64,000 nt of DNA from Knufia peltigerae (taxonomy: Eukaryota; Ascomycota; Eurotiomycetes; Chaetothyriales; Trichomeriaceae). A program made the translations under genes and the position numbers. The DNA lies in NCBI GenBank assembly GCA_030247855.1, contig JAPDRN010000003.1:496001-560000 (forward strand), in the 5' to 3' direction. The notes below the pieces were generated by a model. It ran no database searches. It had not been told where the DNA came from and saw only the letters and a list, made by a program, of their open reading frames with translations. Positions within the stretch are counted from its first letter, which is position 1; each line of letters starts with the position of its first letter. Of the stretch, positions 23,347-33,865 are shown piece after piece.

Positions 23347-25273
23347 TCACTTGGGCGGGTCGTACTTTTCCTTCCAAATCCTGTTGACCAAGAGGCGTCA
23401 GCAAAGATCCCACACCAAGACTTGGGAGTCGGGCAAAAGCCTTCAAACATGGAATCAACGCCCAATTTTGCGGTCCGAAGTGCCCCGTCAACCCAACCAC
23501 CTCGATTTAGGCAGTTGAACCTTTCAGAGTCCGTCGACTCAGAAACAAATCGCAGGCCGTAGACATGGTGGCCCTGGCCGCATGTGCGGTCGCATAAGTC
23601 GGTGTCCAAGTTTACCGACGAATCAGGTGAGTCTTGGCGTTGACATTCACGACACCGCCATATTTTCGACCCGATTCGGCCAAAAAACCAGACAGGCCAG
23701 GAACAGGTGACGATGCACGATTGGGGCCGCGGATGGAGCGTGTGCGCGAGAGAGGGTGGGAGGAGATGTCAAACGACACCACTTACCAGGTATTCCCTAG
23801 TGTTTTTGCACCGTTCTTCTCCGCCAATCTGAGAAGCTGTGCCGCTTTAAACTAGATCGCAAGGTGCATGCGTCAGTGCGCCTGTATTTCTCCGAGGCAA
23901 GGGTGCAATGTGATTCGCAGCAGGAACACCACGGGGGACTAATGCAAGGTACAGCAGCGAGATGCCAGTGAGACGGCCTTTGTGTGGCTGTGGGACTTAT
24001 GCATTGCTGCCCAAAGTGAAGCAGCGACTGAGAGCGACCTGTATTTGGCTGGTATGTGTATTTGGGGGCCGTGTTTGGTCAGAGCCGGATTCATGGGATG
24101 ATTAGTGCTGAATCACACAGGGAACACAAGCACACCCGCTGTGCGATGGCTGAGGTCGCTCACGTTCGCATGGATCGTTGAGCCTCAACTGGCTCGCTGC
24201 TGGCACTTGTCACGTGTGGGGATTGGGATCATAGGGGCTTCTCGAGCACAGTAGCACATAGTGAAAGCAGGTAGACGGATGCACGAAGAATTACTCACCT
24301 TGTCCTTCTTGCCCCCAAATCCTTCCAGATAACACCAGGCCGCCTCATTCATTGCGTCAGTGTCTCCCAGGTTGGCGGCTGTCTCGTAGTATTGTCTCGC
24401 TGCGACTTTATCGACTGGAATGCCCCAACCATGTCGGAAGCAGTTTGCCAGTTCAAAAATGGCAAGCACAAGTTCTCCTTTGGCCGCGCCTCCCTTTTTC
24501 ATGCCGGCTTTCAGCGCATCTGATTCGATAGTGGCTGAGTTGCTTGCAGCCGCTGACAGATAGGTTACCGCCCGCGCAGGATCGGGCTGGCACCCCCAAC
24601 CGTGGCGAAGGGAGAGTCCATACAGAACTTGGGACAAGACATTGCCGGACTCAGCCAGTTGGCGAAACATTTCTGTTGCCTCTGACAGGTCACCAGACTC
24701 ATGAAGTTGGATGGCCTTCTGAATGTCAATGTCGCCCTTCGGGTCGTTCACACTCCGTGCTCGCTGTCTCGTGCCTAGGCTCAGACTCTCCAGTTCGTTC
24801 GTCGGTGATTTGGCTGGGAGTATAGGACTTTTGCCTGCTAGTTTGGTGGCCCGTTCTTCCCATTGAGCTTCTCTGTCCTGACGATCACCAGACTCATTAT
24901 ATGCATCTCGAATGTCCGGCAGGTCAGGGGGTAGATTGACCGAGCTGGTACTACCCGACCGGTCTTTATTCAAATGTAGGCGCTCCGATAGTCGCCTGCG
25001 GTCTTTTTTCTCCTTCTCTGGGGACGACATGTCAGATCCGCTGGGGCTGACACTCTTGCGAAATCGACTGAACGATCGTCTCGAGGCGGAAGTGGCCCTT
25101 GGACTAGCAGGAGACGGATCTCTCACATCGTCAAAGGTCGGGGGATTGATGTACTCTTCGGTGTGCGTGTCTGTACGAACAAAGGTGAACTCATTCGCCT
25201 GCGGTAAGGGTGGCGGTAGGATTCCCTCGTCATCAATCTTCTCCTTCTTCTTGAGTAAATCTCTCAGAGGCAT
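23347..25273 (-). CDS. Sel1-repeat protein (Nif1/Dsf2-like)
   Basis: 357 aa from exons 25273-24299, 23851-23787 and 23380-23347. The N-terminal 180 residues are Ser/Arg-rich and disordered (SRFRKSVSPSGSD, DRRRLSERL). Sel1-like repeats follow (AIQLHESGDLSEATEMFRQL; YGLSLRHGWG; FELANCFRHGWGIP; AAWCYLEGFGGKKDK). The two downstream exons are short but sure: FKAAQLLRLAEKNGAKTLGN and TW|IWKEKYDPPK complete the family's conserved end. The introns are 447 and 406 nt, far longer than the 47-140 nt usual here. Fungal homologues such as fission-yeast Nif1 act in cell-cycle or polarity signalling; that link is from memory. Divergent from the F-box gene. Confidence 0.8.
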
Positions 25274-26143
25274 GTTACCGGCGAGTTCTTTGGAAGGTTA
25301 CAAGCTGCGAAGAGTCTCTTTGTGAGGGTTGGGAGATGGGCAGTTAGACAAGACGAAAGCAAGATTAGGAAATGCTTCGATACTGGCAATATCTCTTGAT
25401 ATTGAGGCAGGAGCAAGACATATCAGGCATGCGCAGGCTTTGGAATGCGTTGCGGCTGTGCCAGCGGTTATTGGGTGAGATTGCATCAATGGATAGCATT
25501 GGGAAGAGGAACCCTTGGCCACATTTCGCGACGAGGTGGGGGCTGTTGTACGGTCCTTGGGAAGAGCTTCCCCTAATCTACATACCACGGTATCCTAGGT
25601 GGTAAGTATATAGAGACGGACTGCAAGAATTGTCAATGGACATTCCGTATGTTTGTCTGTATATACGTTGGCTGATCTGGTTACTATCTGACTTTTGCGA
25701 GTTGGTGAGTATGCAAAGTACAAGATTCCCTAAAAAGATCCCCCAAGGTGAGGCTGGTGAGGCTGCCCAGGTACCTTACTCCGCGAACTACTCCGTACTA
25801 TGAGGGGCATTACTTACTATCACCTCCTCCAGGGGATAGGTATCACTTATTATCACCTCCTCCAGGGGATAGACATTACTTTTTATCACTTCCTCCAGGG
25901 GATAGACATCACTTATTATCACCTCCTCCAGGGGACGACGGGGCGCTCGTCTAGGCACCTGGCCGGAGTCGGGACTGAGTTACTCCGTACATCAATCACG
26001 AGCCTGTCATATATATATTGTGTCGTCTTCATCATCATCATCATCAAGTGCGAAGTCCTCTCATCATTACGCTCAATCGATCTGCCCTTTACCTACCTAC
26101 CTACTCACTTTCATTCTTGGTGTAAACTGAACCATCCCCAGCC
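25274..26143. promoter_or_regulatory. Bidirectional region between Sel1 and F-box genes, with minisatellite
   Basis: Separates two divergent genes. Contains a four-unit 33-bp tandem repeat (25811-25942) flanked by two copies of TACTCCGTAC (25789-25798 and 25981-25990), plus a short (ATC)n run near 26030. Open frames across the minisatellite arise only because 33 is a multiple of three. Confidence 0.6.
25811..25942. repeat. 33-bp minisatellite, four units
   Basis: Units at 25811-25843, 25844-25876, 25877-25909 and 25910-25942. The shared core is CACCTCCTCCAGGGGATAG; unit 3 has one C-to-T change in the core and unit 4 diverges in its last bases. Head-to-tail with no spacer. It lies in the promoter space of two divergent genes. 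Confidence 0.95.
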
Positions 26144-27556
26144 ATGAAAATCCTCGAAATCCCACAGGAACTCCTGGCCCATATTCTATCCTTCCTACAG
26201 CCGCAAGACATCATACGCTTCAGTCAAACCAACAAGCGAGCTCAAAGGTTCGCCAGCCCCCAGAACCAGACCCTCTGGCGTTCAGCTTTTCTGCACTTAT
26301 TTGATGATCCCAAAGATGCCTGGTCTCTAATGCCCAACTCAGCCTCCCTCCTCAAGGACTCCCAGTTCAACTGGTACCTTGAACTCGTGAACCGCTTATC
26401 AGCACTCCGAGCCATCCGTTCCAAATGGTGCGTCGCCGACGAAACGCGGCGTGCCAAAGACCACATCGACTCGTTGCTCAGCATCCTCGACACGGCCAAA
26501 TTCGGTCCCAACGCGCGTGACTTCGCCCCTGGGGTCCTCTACTACGTGGACGGCAGGGATCTGTCGCTCAACCTGCGAGCCCTGTCAGACACGGACTCAT
26601 TCCGTGAGGGTCTCGAGAGCCTGATCCACGACACCGGCACCGTCCTCAACTCGCCGCACCGACCCGTGACGAGGTCCATGGCCTGGATCGAGAACGAAGT
26701 CTCCCGCCCCGAATGCGCGTCCAGACTGCACGTCCTGTTCGGTTTGACGGTGCGGGAACGCCTCGAGCACAGGGCCCGCGGCGCCGCACGACGCAAGGTC
26801 TACGACTGGTCCCTCAGCGGGCCCGACAACGACTACGGCCCTTTCAAGCGCGACGGCAGCGGCACCGTGGACTGGAGTCTCCTCGAGGGCATCCACAGCG
26901 TCGTTGCGCGCAACTTTTCCATGTGCGTCGGGGACCCCATCTTCATGCCCCAGGGGTTCTCCTTTTCGATCCCACACCGGACGTTCCGCCGCCCGGAAGT
27001 GCCGCACGACTGGGCCAGGGTCACGGGGCCGTGGCTGGGCACGTACGCCTTCCTCGACTACTCGGACCTGTTTGCCTACAATGCGTGGGAGATGCGGGCC
27101 GGCCCCCGTCCGACGCTGGACGACGAACCCGAGGCGTGCGGCGACCTCATGAGGCTGGACCTCGAGCTCGACGACTCCCTCGCCGAGGATTCGTCTTTGC
27201 ACACTGCCCTACCGGTATCGCACGATCTTCCACCGTTGTACTTCCGCGGCCTGTCCCGCGGCCAGTCCCGCGCCCAGACCGGCATGCACATGCCCGTCAT
27301 CTCCGTACGCGGGTGCGCGTGGCTCGTGCCGGGGAACAGGGAGGTGCGGTGGCGGTTCATCATCAGCTACAGCGGTCGGGATCAGTGGCAGCTCGAGGGC
27401 GTCCAACCGGGGGGGATCAGGTCCGGAGGCGTGTTTGGACTGTGGACGCAGTCTGACCACGAAATGGACGGGCCCGTCGGACCGTTCTGTTATTTCCCCG
27501 AGGAACTGTGCAGGCCGAAGAGTGTCGTGCTGGTCTTCCCCGACTCGAATACCTAG
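26144..27556 (+). CDS. F-box protein
   Basis: 470-aa single-exon protein. An F-box occupies residues 1-45 (EIPQELLAHILSFLQPQDII, then RFSQTNKRAQRF), the part that would bind Skp1 in an SCF ubiquitin ligase. The rest is a large domain with no WD40 or LRR pattern; recognisable pieces are GWL-type DYSDLFAYNAWEMRAG and a C-terminal FGLWTQSDHEMDGPVGPFCY, typical of uncharacterised fungal F-box proteins. GC is higher from about 26700 on, which creates long antisense ORFs. The substrate is unknown. Start chosen at the first ATG, whose frame begins directly with the F-box. Confidence 0.85.
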   Translation: MKILEIPQELLAHILSFLQPQDIIRFSQTNKRAQRFASPQNQTLWRSAFLHLFDDPKDAWSLMPNSASLLKDSQFNWYLELVNRLSALRAIRSKWCVADETRRAKDHIDSLLSILDTAKFGPNARDFAPGVLYYVDGRDLSLNLRALSDTDSFREGLESLIHDTGTVLNSPHRPVTRSMAWIENEVSRPECASRLHVLFGLTVRERLEHRARGAARRKVYDWSLSGPDNDYGPFKRDGSGTVDWSLLEGIHSVVARNFSMCVGDPIFMPQGFSFSIPHRTFRRPEVPHDWARVTGPWLGTYAFLDYSDLFAYNAWEMRAGPRPTLDDEPEACGDLMRLDLELDDSLAEDSSLHTALPVSHDLPPLYFRGLSRGQSRAQTGMHMPVISVRGCAWLVPGNREVRWRFIISYSGRDQWQLEGVQPGGIRSGGVFGLWTQSDHEMDGPVGPFCYFPEELCRPKSVVLVFPDSNT

Positions 27557-29005
27557 TCTACGAGGGGAGGCCGTCCAGTGATTGGTCACACAATATCGAA
27601 ATTGACATGTACGCCGACACGGTGTCGTGGTTACCAGCACACCAGGTTTCCCTCATAGAAACAAGATGGCAGAAAGAAAAAAGTTCGACTCAAAGGACTC
27701 CCCGACGTACCGGCGCGAGCCGAGCACACAACACTATTCAACGTATGACGAGTATGGTGACGACCGTGGTGATGGTTGTACTGCCAGGAAGTGGAAATGA
27801 ACGGAGTTTGGCCTGTTTTCCCCATACAAGGTACAAGTTCTGGCGTCGAGCACGGCGGAGGATCATCAAGCGAGTTAATATTTGGGAAGGGCTTTAGGTA
27901 AGAAGCAAGGAAAATCAATCATGCTTGGGTCCCTATTTAGATAGGCGGTTTAATTGTCCAAATCAGTTAAGTTAAATTGCCATTTCTATATTCTAGGCTA
28001 AAAAAGCCATCCATATCCCCGAACCTTTCATCAAAATGTGGTCATGAACTTCGTAATCGGTCGTAATAATAATGATTATACGGAGTGAACAGCGATTGTA
28101 ACTCGGCATCTTCATCATCGTGCCTCTGGAAGAGTGACGGAGAGGTCGCCGAAAGATGGGTACCGTTGTTCGAAGCCTCCCAAGAAATTTATTGCTTCGT
28201 TTGATTTCAGCCCTCAGAAGTGACTTTTGAAATTGTGTCTGGATTGCGTTTGCGTTCAGACACAATTCGTTGAGGGCATTGTAGATGTTCGCGGTGTCTC
28301 ATTTGCCTGTCAACTCGGATATCGGCAGGTTGGGAGATCTCCTTGGGTCCTTGGAACGTTCATCACGGAGAATTGAATCTCGCTCGTTTTTGAGCAGTGT
28401 GCCTTTTGGACTGCATCTGCGTATTTCATACGGGCAATCGCATGAGTACGCGTCACTCTCTTTCTCTCATGGGCAGTTGCAGCCCCCGGAAATAGACCAA
28501 AAAAAGGATACGCGGGGCTGACGTTGGTGGTTACGTGTACTCTCGTACCGTCCCAGGGATTATAGGCGGCTTTGCAAGATTTGGCGGCACGTCAAACGAG
28601 GGCGATCGACAACGCCAACACCCCCGTGGAAAGTCTTCCGTGATAATTGTTGAACGCTTCAGCGGCGATTTTTGGGGAAGCTTCATACCGAGTAATTGAC
28701 CGGAGACGAGTGTTCGCCTTCGGACCATTCGATGATGCTCGTGAGTTTCTTGAGTGGGACACGTTGCAAGCCAAAGTTTCATCCTCATGGTACGGAGTCC
28801 CCGAATCACCTCGGTTCCCGGAGCTGAGGCAAATTGTCTCGACAGACGGTCCCCGTTTTGTGCTGGAAGGGAGTCCGAGGACTCAAAAACATGGCGTTGT
28901 CAGAGAGCCATTGTAGGATTTCGGAGCCATTCAACACGCTTTTTTGGAGAGGGAGAAAGGACCGGATTGAAATCAACCGGCCTTTCTGTGGGGTGCAAAG
29001 ACCTT
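27557..29005. other. Gene-poor intergenic region
   Basis: 1.45 kb downstream of the F-box gene. Only short ORFs with no shared domain. Near-copies of the TACGGAGT motif occur at about 28078 and 28793. No gene supported. Confidence 0.45.
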
Positions 29006-29412
29006 TCACGCGCTTGAAGCTGCATAGTGAACTTTGGCACCAGGGAGACCTTTCGCGATGACCTGGTAAGTGGTTGCGGACGGTGTGGTCGAAAGTGATG
29101 ACGACATGATGGTGGTGCCGGTGTTGGAGCTGGAACCGTCGCTCGAGTTGCTATTCTTAGAGGCCGCAGCAGTCATCTGCGGCCTCATCGTCGAGGGTTC
29201 ATTGAAGAAGTCGTCATCGGAAGCTTGTGAGGATGAAAGACCGGTACTGAAGAATAAATGCATCAGTTGCTTGATCATCTTTTGCACAGAAAAAAAAGAA
29301 CAAGTCCACAGCGAGTTGGAAAATAGGTGGGAACCAAAAGAAGAAGATGGTCTGGTGCAGCGTCTGAGAATGTCAAAACTCACAAGACCATGCCGAGGAG
29401 GTATGCGGCCAT
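29006..29412 (-). CDS. Possible small Ser/Thr-rich protein, two exons
   Basis: Tentative. Exon 1, 29412-29384, encodes MAAYLLGMV and part of F; the intron 29247-29383 begins GTGAGT and ends TTCTTCAG; exon 2 is 29246-29006. The 89-aa product has a short hydrophobic N-terminus and a Ser/Thr/Asn-rich body (SSDGSSSNTGTTIMSSS) ending VIAKGLPGAKVHYAASSA. No family recognised. Just upstream on the same strand is another Thr/Ser-rich open stretch (TTTTSTIDVDVNDSTTSTS, near 29500) that might be an earlier exon, but I could not join it convincingly. Confidence 0.25.
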
Positions 29413-31034
29413 GAGGAACCCAAGGTTATTATACCTTGGTAGTTACACCTTTTTCGTAGCGTTGGACAGGGAAAAGAGGGACCACTGGGCTGGTGCTGGT
29501 GGTGCTGTCGTTGACGTCGACGTCAATGGTAGACGTAGTCGTAGTCTGATGGTGGAGATGGTTCGAGACGCTGTCGCAATTCGTTTCGTCTTCCTAGCTC
29601 GCTGAGGTATGGAGCGGTAACGTCAACGATTTTAGGCGCAGCAGAAGCTTGGAGACGTGATCAACTGATCAGCGCAACCGAGCACTTATTAGTCGACGGC
29701 GTCTCGGTTCGCAAGTAAAAATAAAAAATCACAAGGCTGGTTGGATGGTGGTGCAGTCGTTCGAGTGCGGGGGTTCGACGATATGCCCAAGTTTTGACTT
29801 CTCGTTGCCTGGGCTCGGGGACTCAGTGGCCAGACTCTCAGGCTCAAGGTTCTATTTTATTCCTTTCCCCACCATCCATAAAGGTGAACAAACCCGACCA
29901 AAACACAAGAGGCTGGAGTACGAAACTGACGATGAAGAGTGATGGTATGAAACGTTTCGTAGTTTGGAATTTTTGAGGAGGGTGTCGTACGGAGTCTGTT
30001 AAGAATATATATTCGATCAGCGTACTCGGTTCTGTCCCTTTTAAAGGGAGGGGTTCAGAAGGAATGTGTTAGCAGGAAGGACACCCCGGGGCTTGTGCTC
30101 ATGTCAGAAAGCCAATCTCTTCCCTTGGCTTGGGAGTTGTGGGAACTATTGGAAATGTTCAAAGATCCTCCAGGATTTCCATCAACATGGAATTGTGGAC
30201 ACGAGAAAGTCGGGAAGTCGGGAGTTTGAAATAAGGCTGGCTGAACTATTGAGGTGCTTTATGAATATCACTACCGTAAGCACGCCATTCTGGTCGAGAG
30301 GCTCGCAATAAAAGACCGAGGGGGAACATCCGTATCACGCAGACCTCGACAATATTATTATTGTCCCCATTCTGATCACTCTGTGACACCAGAACCCAGG
30401 GCCCTCCTACGGTACGAAGTATACTCTGAGACAACGTTTGCAAAAACACACTCCTAAAGGTCTAGACAAGGCGCCCAGCCTCGATAGTACGAGTACAGGC
30501 TGTAGGTTTTGACGTCGGAGACAAACAAACTCCATCTGGAAGACAATAAAGGCGTTATTAGGCGAACCTCCCCCTTCCCCCCCCCCAGAGCGAATCTGAG
30601 CCCCATTTATGATGCAAGCCAACATGCCGTTACGCAGCTCGTTTGGGCTATGATAGCTACGCCTAGGTAGGCCTAAAGACGCCGGGAAGGCCTTGGTGGT
30701 ACTTCATACCAAGACTTCTAGGCTACACCACCGCTCTTTCTCAAAGGTTTAACCACGCCTAGTGAGAACCAAACATGGCGCTTAGAGCCTGGGTTATTAA
30801 GTTTCCCGGGCTTGCCCACTTAGTTCTGTTCTATATCAGGACCTGGAAACTTCCTCCATTTGGCCTCGTTAAAGGTACTTTCGGGACGCCCCCAGGCGAG
30901 TGCCATGTGGCCCGAACAAACAACAATGTCATTTCTCACCCAAACTTTTGGATCACGGCCGGTGCAGTTTATTGTGAGGCTCGTTCCAACTTTGACGTAG
31001 GATAAATTTGACGATTCATGAACAGCAGCCGCTT
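29413..31034. other. Gene-poor intergenic region
   Basis: 1.6 kb with no supported gene. Around 30640-30770 is a stretch rich in CCTAGG-like and short inverted sequences, for example CTTGGT..ACCAAG with a 10-nt loop near 30691-30712, possibly a decayed repeat. TACGAGTA occurs at 30488-30495. Confidence 0.35.
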
Positions 31035-33199
31035 TCAGATCTTAACCCACACACCATCCCGAGGTGCCATGGTGATTCCAATACCAAACGTCGTAGCTCC
31101 ATCCTCCATATCGTATCGAGTCTCCTCACTGGGCCAGTTGCTCGTGTTGGTCACCTTCGTACGGACTGTTGACTCGGGAGCCTCAGCCGGGCCAAGCCGT
31201 TCGAGACTTTGCAATAGTCGCACAACTAAGTAAGACACTGTCATCATGGCCATGTTTTCTAAGTTTTTTTTTCCAGCCACTGTCAGCCCATACTTCCAGT
31301 TATTCAGTTGGTGGAGTCAGTAAACAGAAGCAACCAAAAAAAGAAAACTCACTACCCAAACAGACCCGAGGGCCGAGAATGAAGGGAGCAAAAGCACCTT
31401 CAAAGTCTCCCGATGCACCATCACTCTCCCATCGCTCGGGTCGGAAGTCATCCGCATCTTCGCCAAAGATGTCCCGGCGGTGCTGCAGGGCGTAAATGTT
31501 GAACCCTATCTTCGTCCCCTCGGGGACCGACAGTGGGCTCTGACCGTCCTCGCCGCCTCCCTCGGGGAGCACGGTGTCGACGCGGGCGGTCCTCCCGTTC
31601 AAGGGCACGACCGGGAAGATTCTCATGGTCTCGTTCAGGACGTGGCGTAGATAAGTCAAGGCTGAGATGTCGGCCGCACCGGGCACCGTGCCATGTGGGA
31701 GACGAGTCTGGATGGCGCCACGAAGCTTGGCGATCACCCGGGGATGCTTGACCAGTGCGTACACGACCCAGCTGGCAAACGACGCCGTCGTGTCTCTACT
31801 CGCCAGGAGCAACGAGAGGAGCTGGTCTCGCATCACCCCCGTCGGGACAGTCTCCTTGGCGACGAGAGAGTGCATGAATGAAATTGCGCCCTGGGAGCTT
31901 GTTGTTACTTGGCCCTCCTCTTCTTCTTCTGATTTTTTGGCTTGGTTCGAAGCCCCGGACCGCCGCCCCGACATTGCTTCCGTCAGGTATCTACCGACAA
32001 ACGCCCGACAGGTTCGACACGATCTCCGGAACCGCGGCGAATCGCGAAGCCAGTAGAAATTGAGCAGTTGACCTCGTTGGCCCAGCATGTGCAAAGCGTG
32101 GCCCAGGGCCGTCGAGAACTCGCCCGCACTCCCTTTGTCCTGTTCCCCGGACCAGTGCTTCATGTCAAACACCAAAGTGTCGGTCGAGTGACCAAATACC
32201 GTCTGCGTCGCGAAATCAGTGCTCAGCTTGAGCAGTAAGTCTGCAATGTCAATCGCCCGGCCGTGATCGTTCGCCTTCAATCTACCCAGCAATCTTTGCA
32301 CGTGAACTTCGAGTCGAACAAAGTCCTGGTCGATGCTGCGATTGAAATGAGGTCTATCAAATATATCACCTCGTCAGACACATGCACGAAGCCAAAAGAG
32401 AGGTACTTGGAAGTGATGTCAAGGAGTTCCTTTCACCTTAGCATGGCTCGAGACCTCGTCCATTCCCTTCCATCCAGGGAAAGGATCCCGTGTCCAATCA
32501 ACGGTCGAAAGTTACCTGCACGGTCGGCACCCAGCTCGTAATCTATCCCAGTCACTCTTGATCAGCTTGAAAAAACCCCCTTCGCAAACCAGACGAATAA
32601 AAGAAAGGAACAAGACATGGTCGTACCTTTGAACCGGTACTTGCAAATGGTATGGACATTGGCCGGTGACATAGTCAGCACCACCAATTGCCCATTGACG
32701 CGTTGAGTGTAAGTGTGTCCATGTTTCTCGAACTCTTGGAGCATGAAAGGAGGCAAACGACCAGCCCGATCTGCTTTGATTGTGGGAAGTGCTCTGACAA
32801 GTAGGTGAGTACGGATTATAACATTTCAAGAAGTTTGGACGTTTCCTCTTGCCCACTTCACTTACTTGTCAAGTCCCAACGGTGGCCACCAGGGATTAGA
32901 TAGGTGCTTTTGTGCCGGTCGGCATCCATGCGCAGCAGCAAATGCCGCGAGGTCCTATTTGATTTCAAGGAAATGTTTCAGCAGCAAGCACATCTGCATC
33001 ATGTGGGATCAAGGCCACAGATGGAACAAGAAATAGCAATTTGATACCGTGCAGTAGGTAAGAAAAGCTCATCCTCTCGTACCTTGACCCTTTTTCGTCG
33101 CCGTGTCCAGAATGTCGCAAGGAGCAAGATCAGACATGGTAGCGCGGCGTAAACGACTCCCGTTGTGAGATATGATGCCTCGGAAGTGATTTTGTCCAT
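31035..33199 (-). CDS. Cytochrome P450, CYP52-like alkane/fatty-acid hydroxylase family
   Basis: 579 aa from six exons: 33199-33048, 32955-32866, 32793-32627, 32542-32437, 32353-31353 and 31258-31035. An N-terminal ER anchor (YAALPCLILLLATFW) is followed by RRRKRVK. CYP52-class marks follow: AAAHGCRPAQKHL..PPLGLDK, PLIGHGILSLDGREW, I-helix ASRDTTAS, K-helix ETMR, RPERW and the heme loop FILGPRVCLG with Cys ligand. Exon 1 must run on to 33048 (donor GTATCA), because the more obvious donor at 33082 puts a stop in exon 2. The intron at 31259-31352 lies right after the heme cysteine, restoring CLGKNMAMMTVSYLVVRLLQ. Family members omega-hydroxylate alkanes or fatty acids; the substrate here is inferred. 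There is no neighbouring biosynthetic cluster. Confidence 0.9.
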
Positions 33200-33865
33200 A
33201 GCGTATCTTCGGTATCATTTCAGCATTGGCGGGTGACACCCTTTTTCATCAGGTTATTTTGTATTGATATCACAACTGTCAAACGTAGTCTTTCGTTTTC
33301 TCTCGACTTTTCGGCTTGCGCAACGTTTCTTGCTTTTCTCAACGACTCTCCGGTGTCACGCAACATTTCCAGAAAAGAATAGCTATTTCTTCTTCTTCTT
33401 CTTCTTCTTCTTCTTCTTCTTCTTTCCTCCGAACTCTCTCACCAATCCAGTTTTGACTAACTTACTTAGCCTGCGAGGCTTAGACGAGGGAAACGCAAAA
33501 CTGTGACATCAATTGGGTGAATTGGTGGTTTGGAGGGGTGGACGTGGGTTGTTTCGAGGCGGTGAGATTGTTAGTGATTGGTCCAAACCTCTTGAGCCCC
33601 TATGAAAGAAAGCCCTTGGAGAGTCGCAGTCGCATCTTCCAAACGGGGGGCCGAGGTTCGCTTGGAGCTCTATGAACTTCGAACAGCAGCCACATGTCAA
33701 TGAATAACGAGCACTCATACGAAGCATTGAACTAGAAAGAGCACGCATTTCGGTTTTCAAACCTTTGATCAGTAATTGAGAGGCAGACATGGCCTTGCCG
33801 AGAGTGATAATTTAGTATACATGCAATAACTGTTTCGCTTTAAAACCACCCCTTTACCTCTCCTC
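33200..33865. other. Intergenic region with TTC microsatellite
   Basis: Promoter region of the P450 gene and 3' flank of the amylase gene (both minus). Contains a (TTC)n run at about 33389-33425. No gene supported. Confidence 0.5.
33389..33425. repeat. (TTC)n microsatellite
   Basis: About twelve uninterrupted TTC/CTT copies in the region upstream of the P450 gene. Confidence 0.9.

Noticed and set aside
25811..25942. Tandem repeat as CRISPR-like array or repeat protein
   Set aside because: Units are contiguous without spacers, the host is a fungus, and the in-frame reading is a trivial result of the 33-bp period.
26597..27456. Long ORFs in several frames inside the F-box gene
   Set aside because: GC-rich codon positions open other frames; the F-box frame runs the full length and has the domain.
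33048..33083. P450 exon 1 ending at the GTACGA donor (33082)
   Set aside because: That splice leads to an in-frame stop in exon 2; the donor at 33047 restores the conserved HGC..GLD region.
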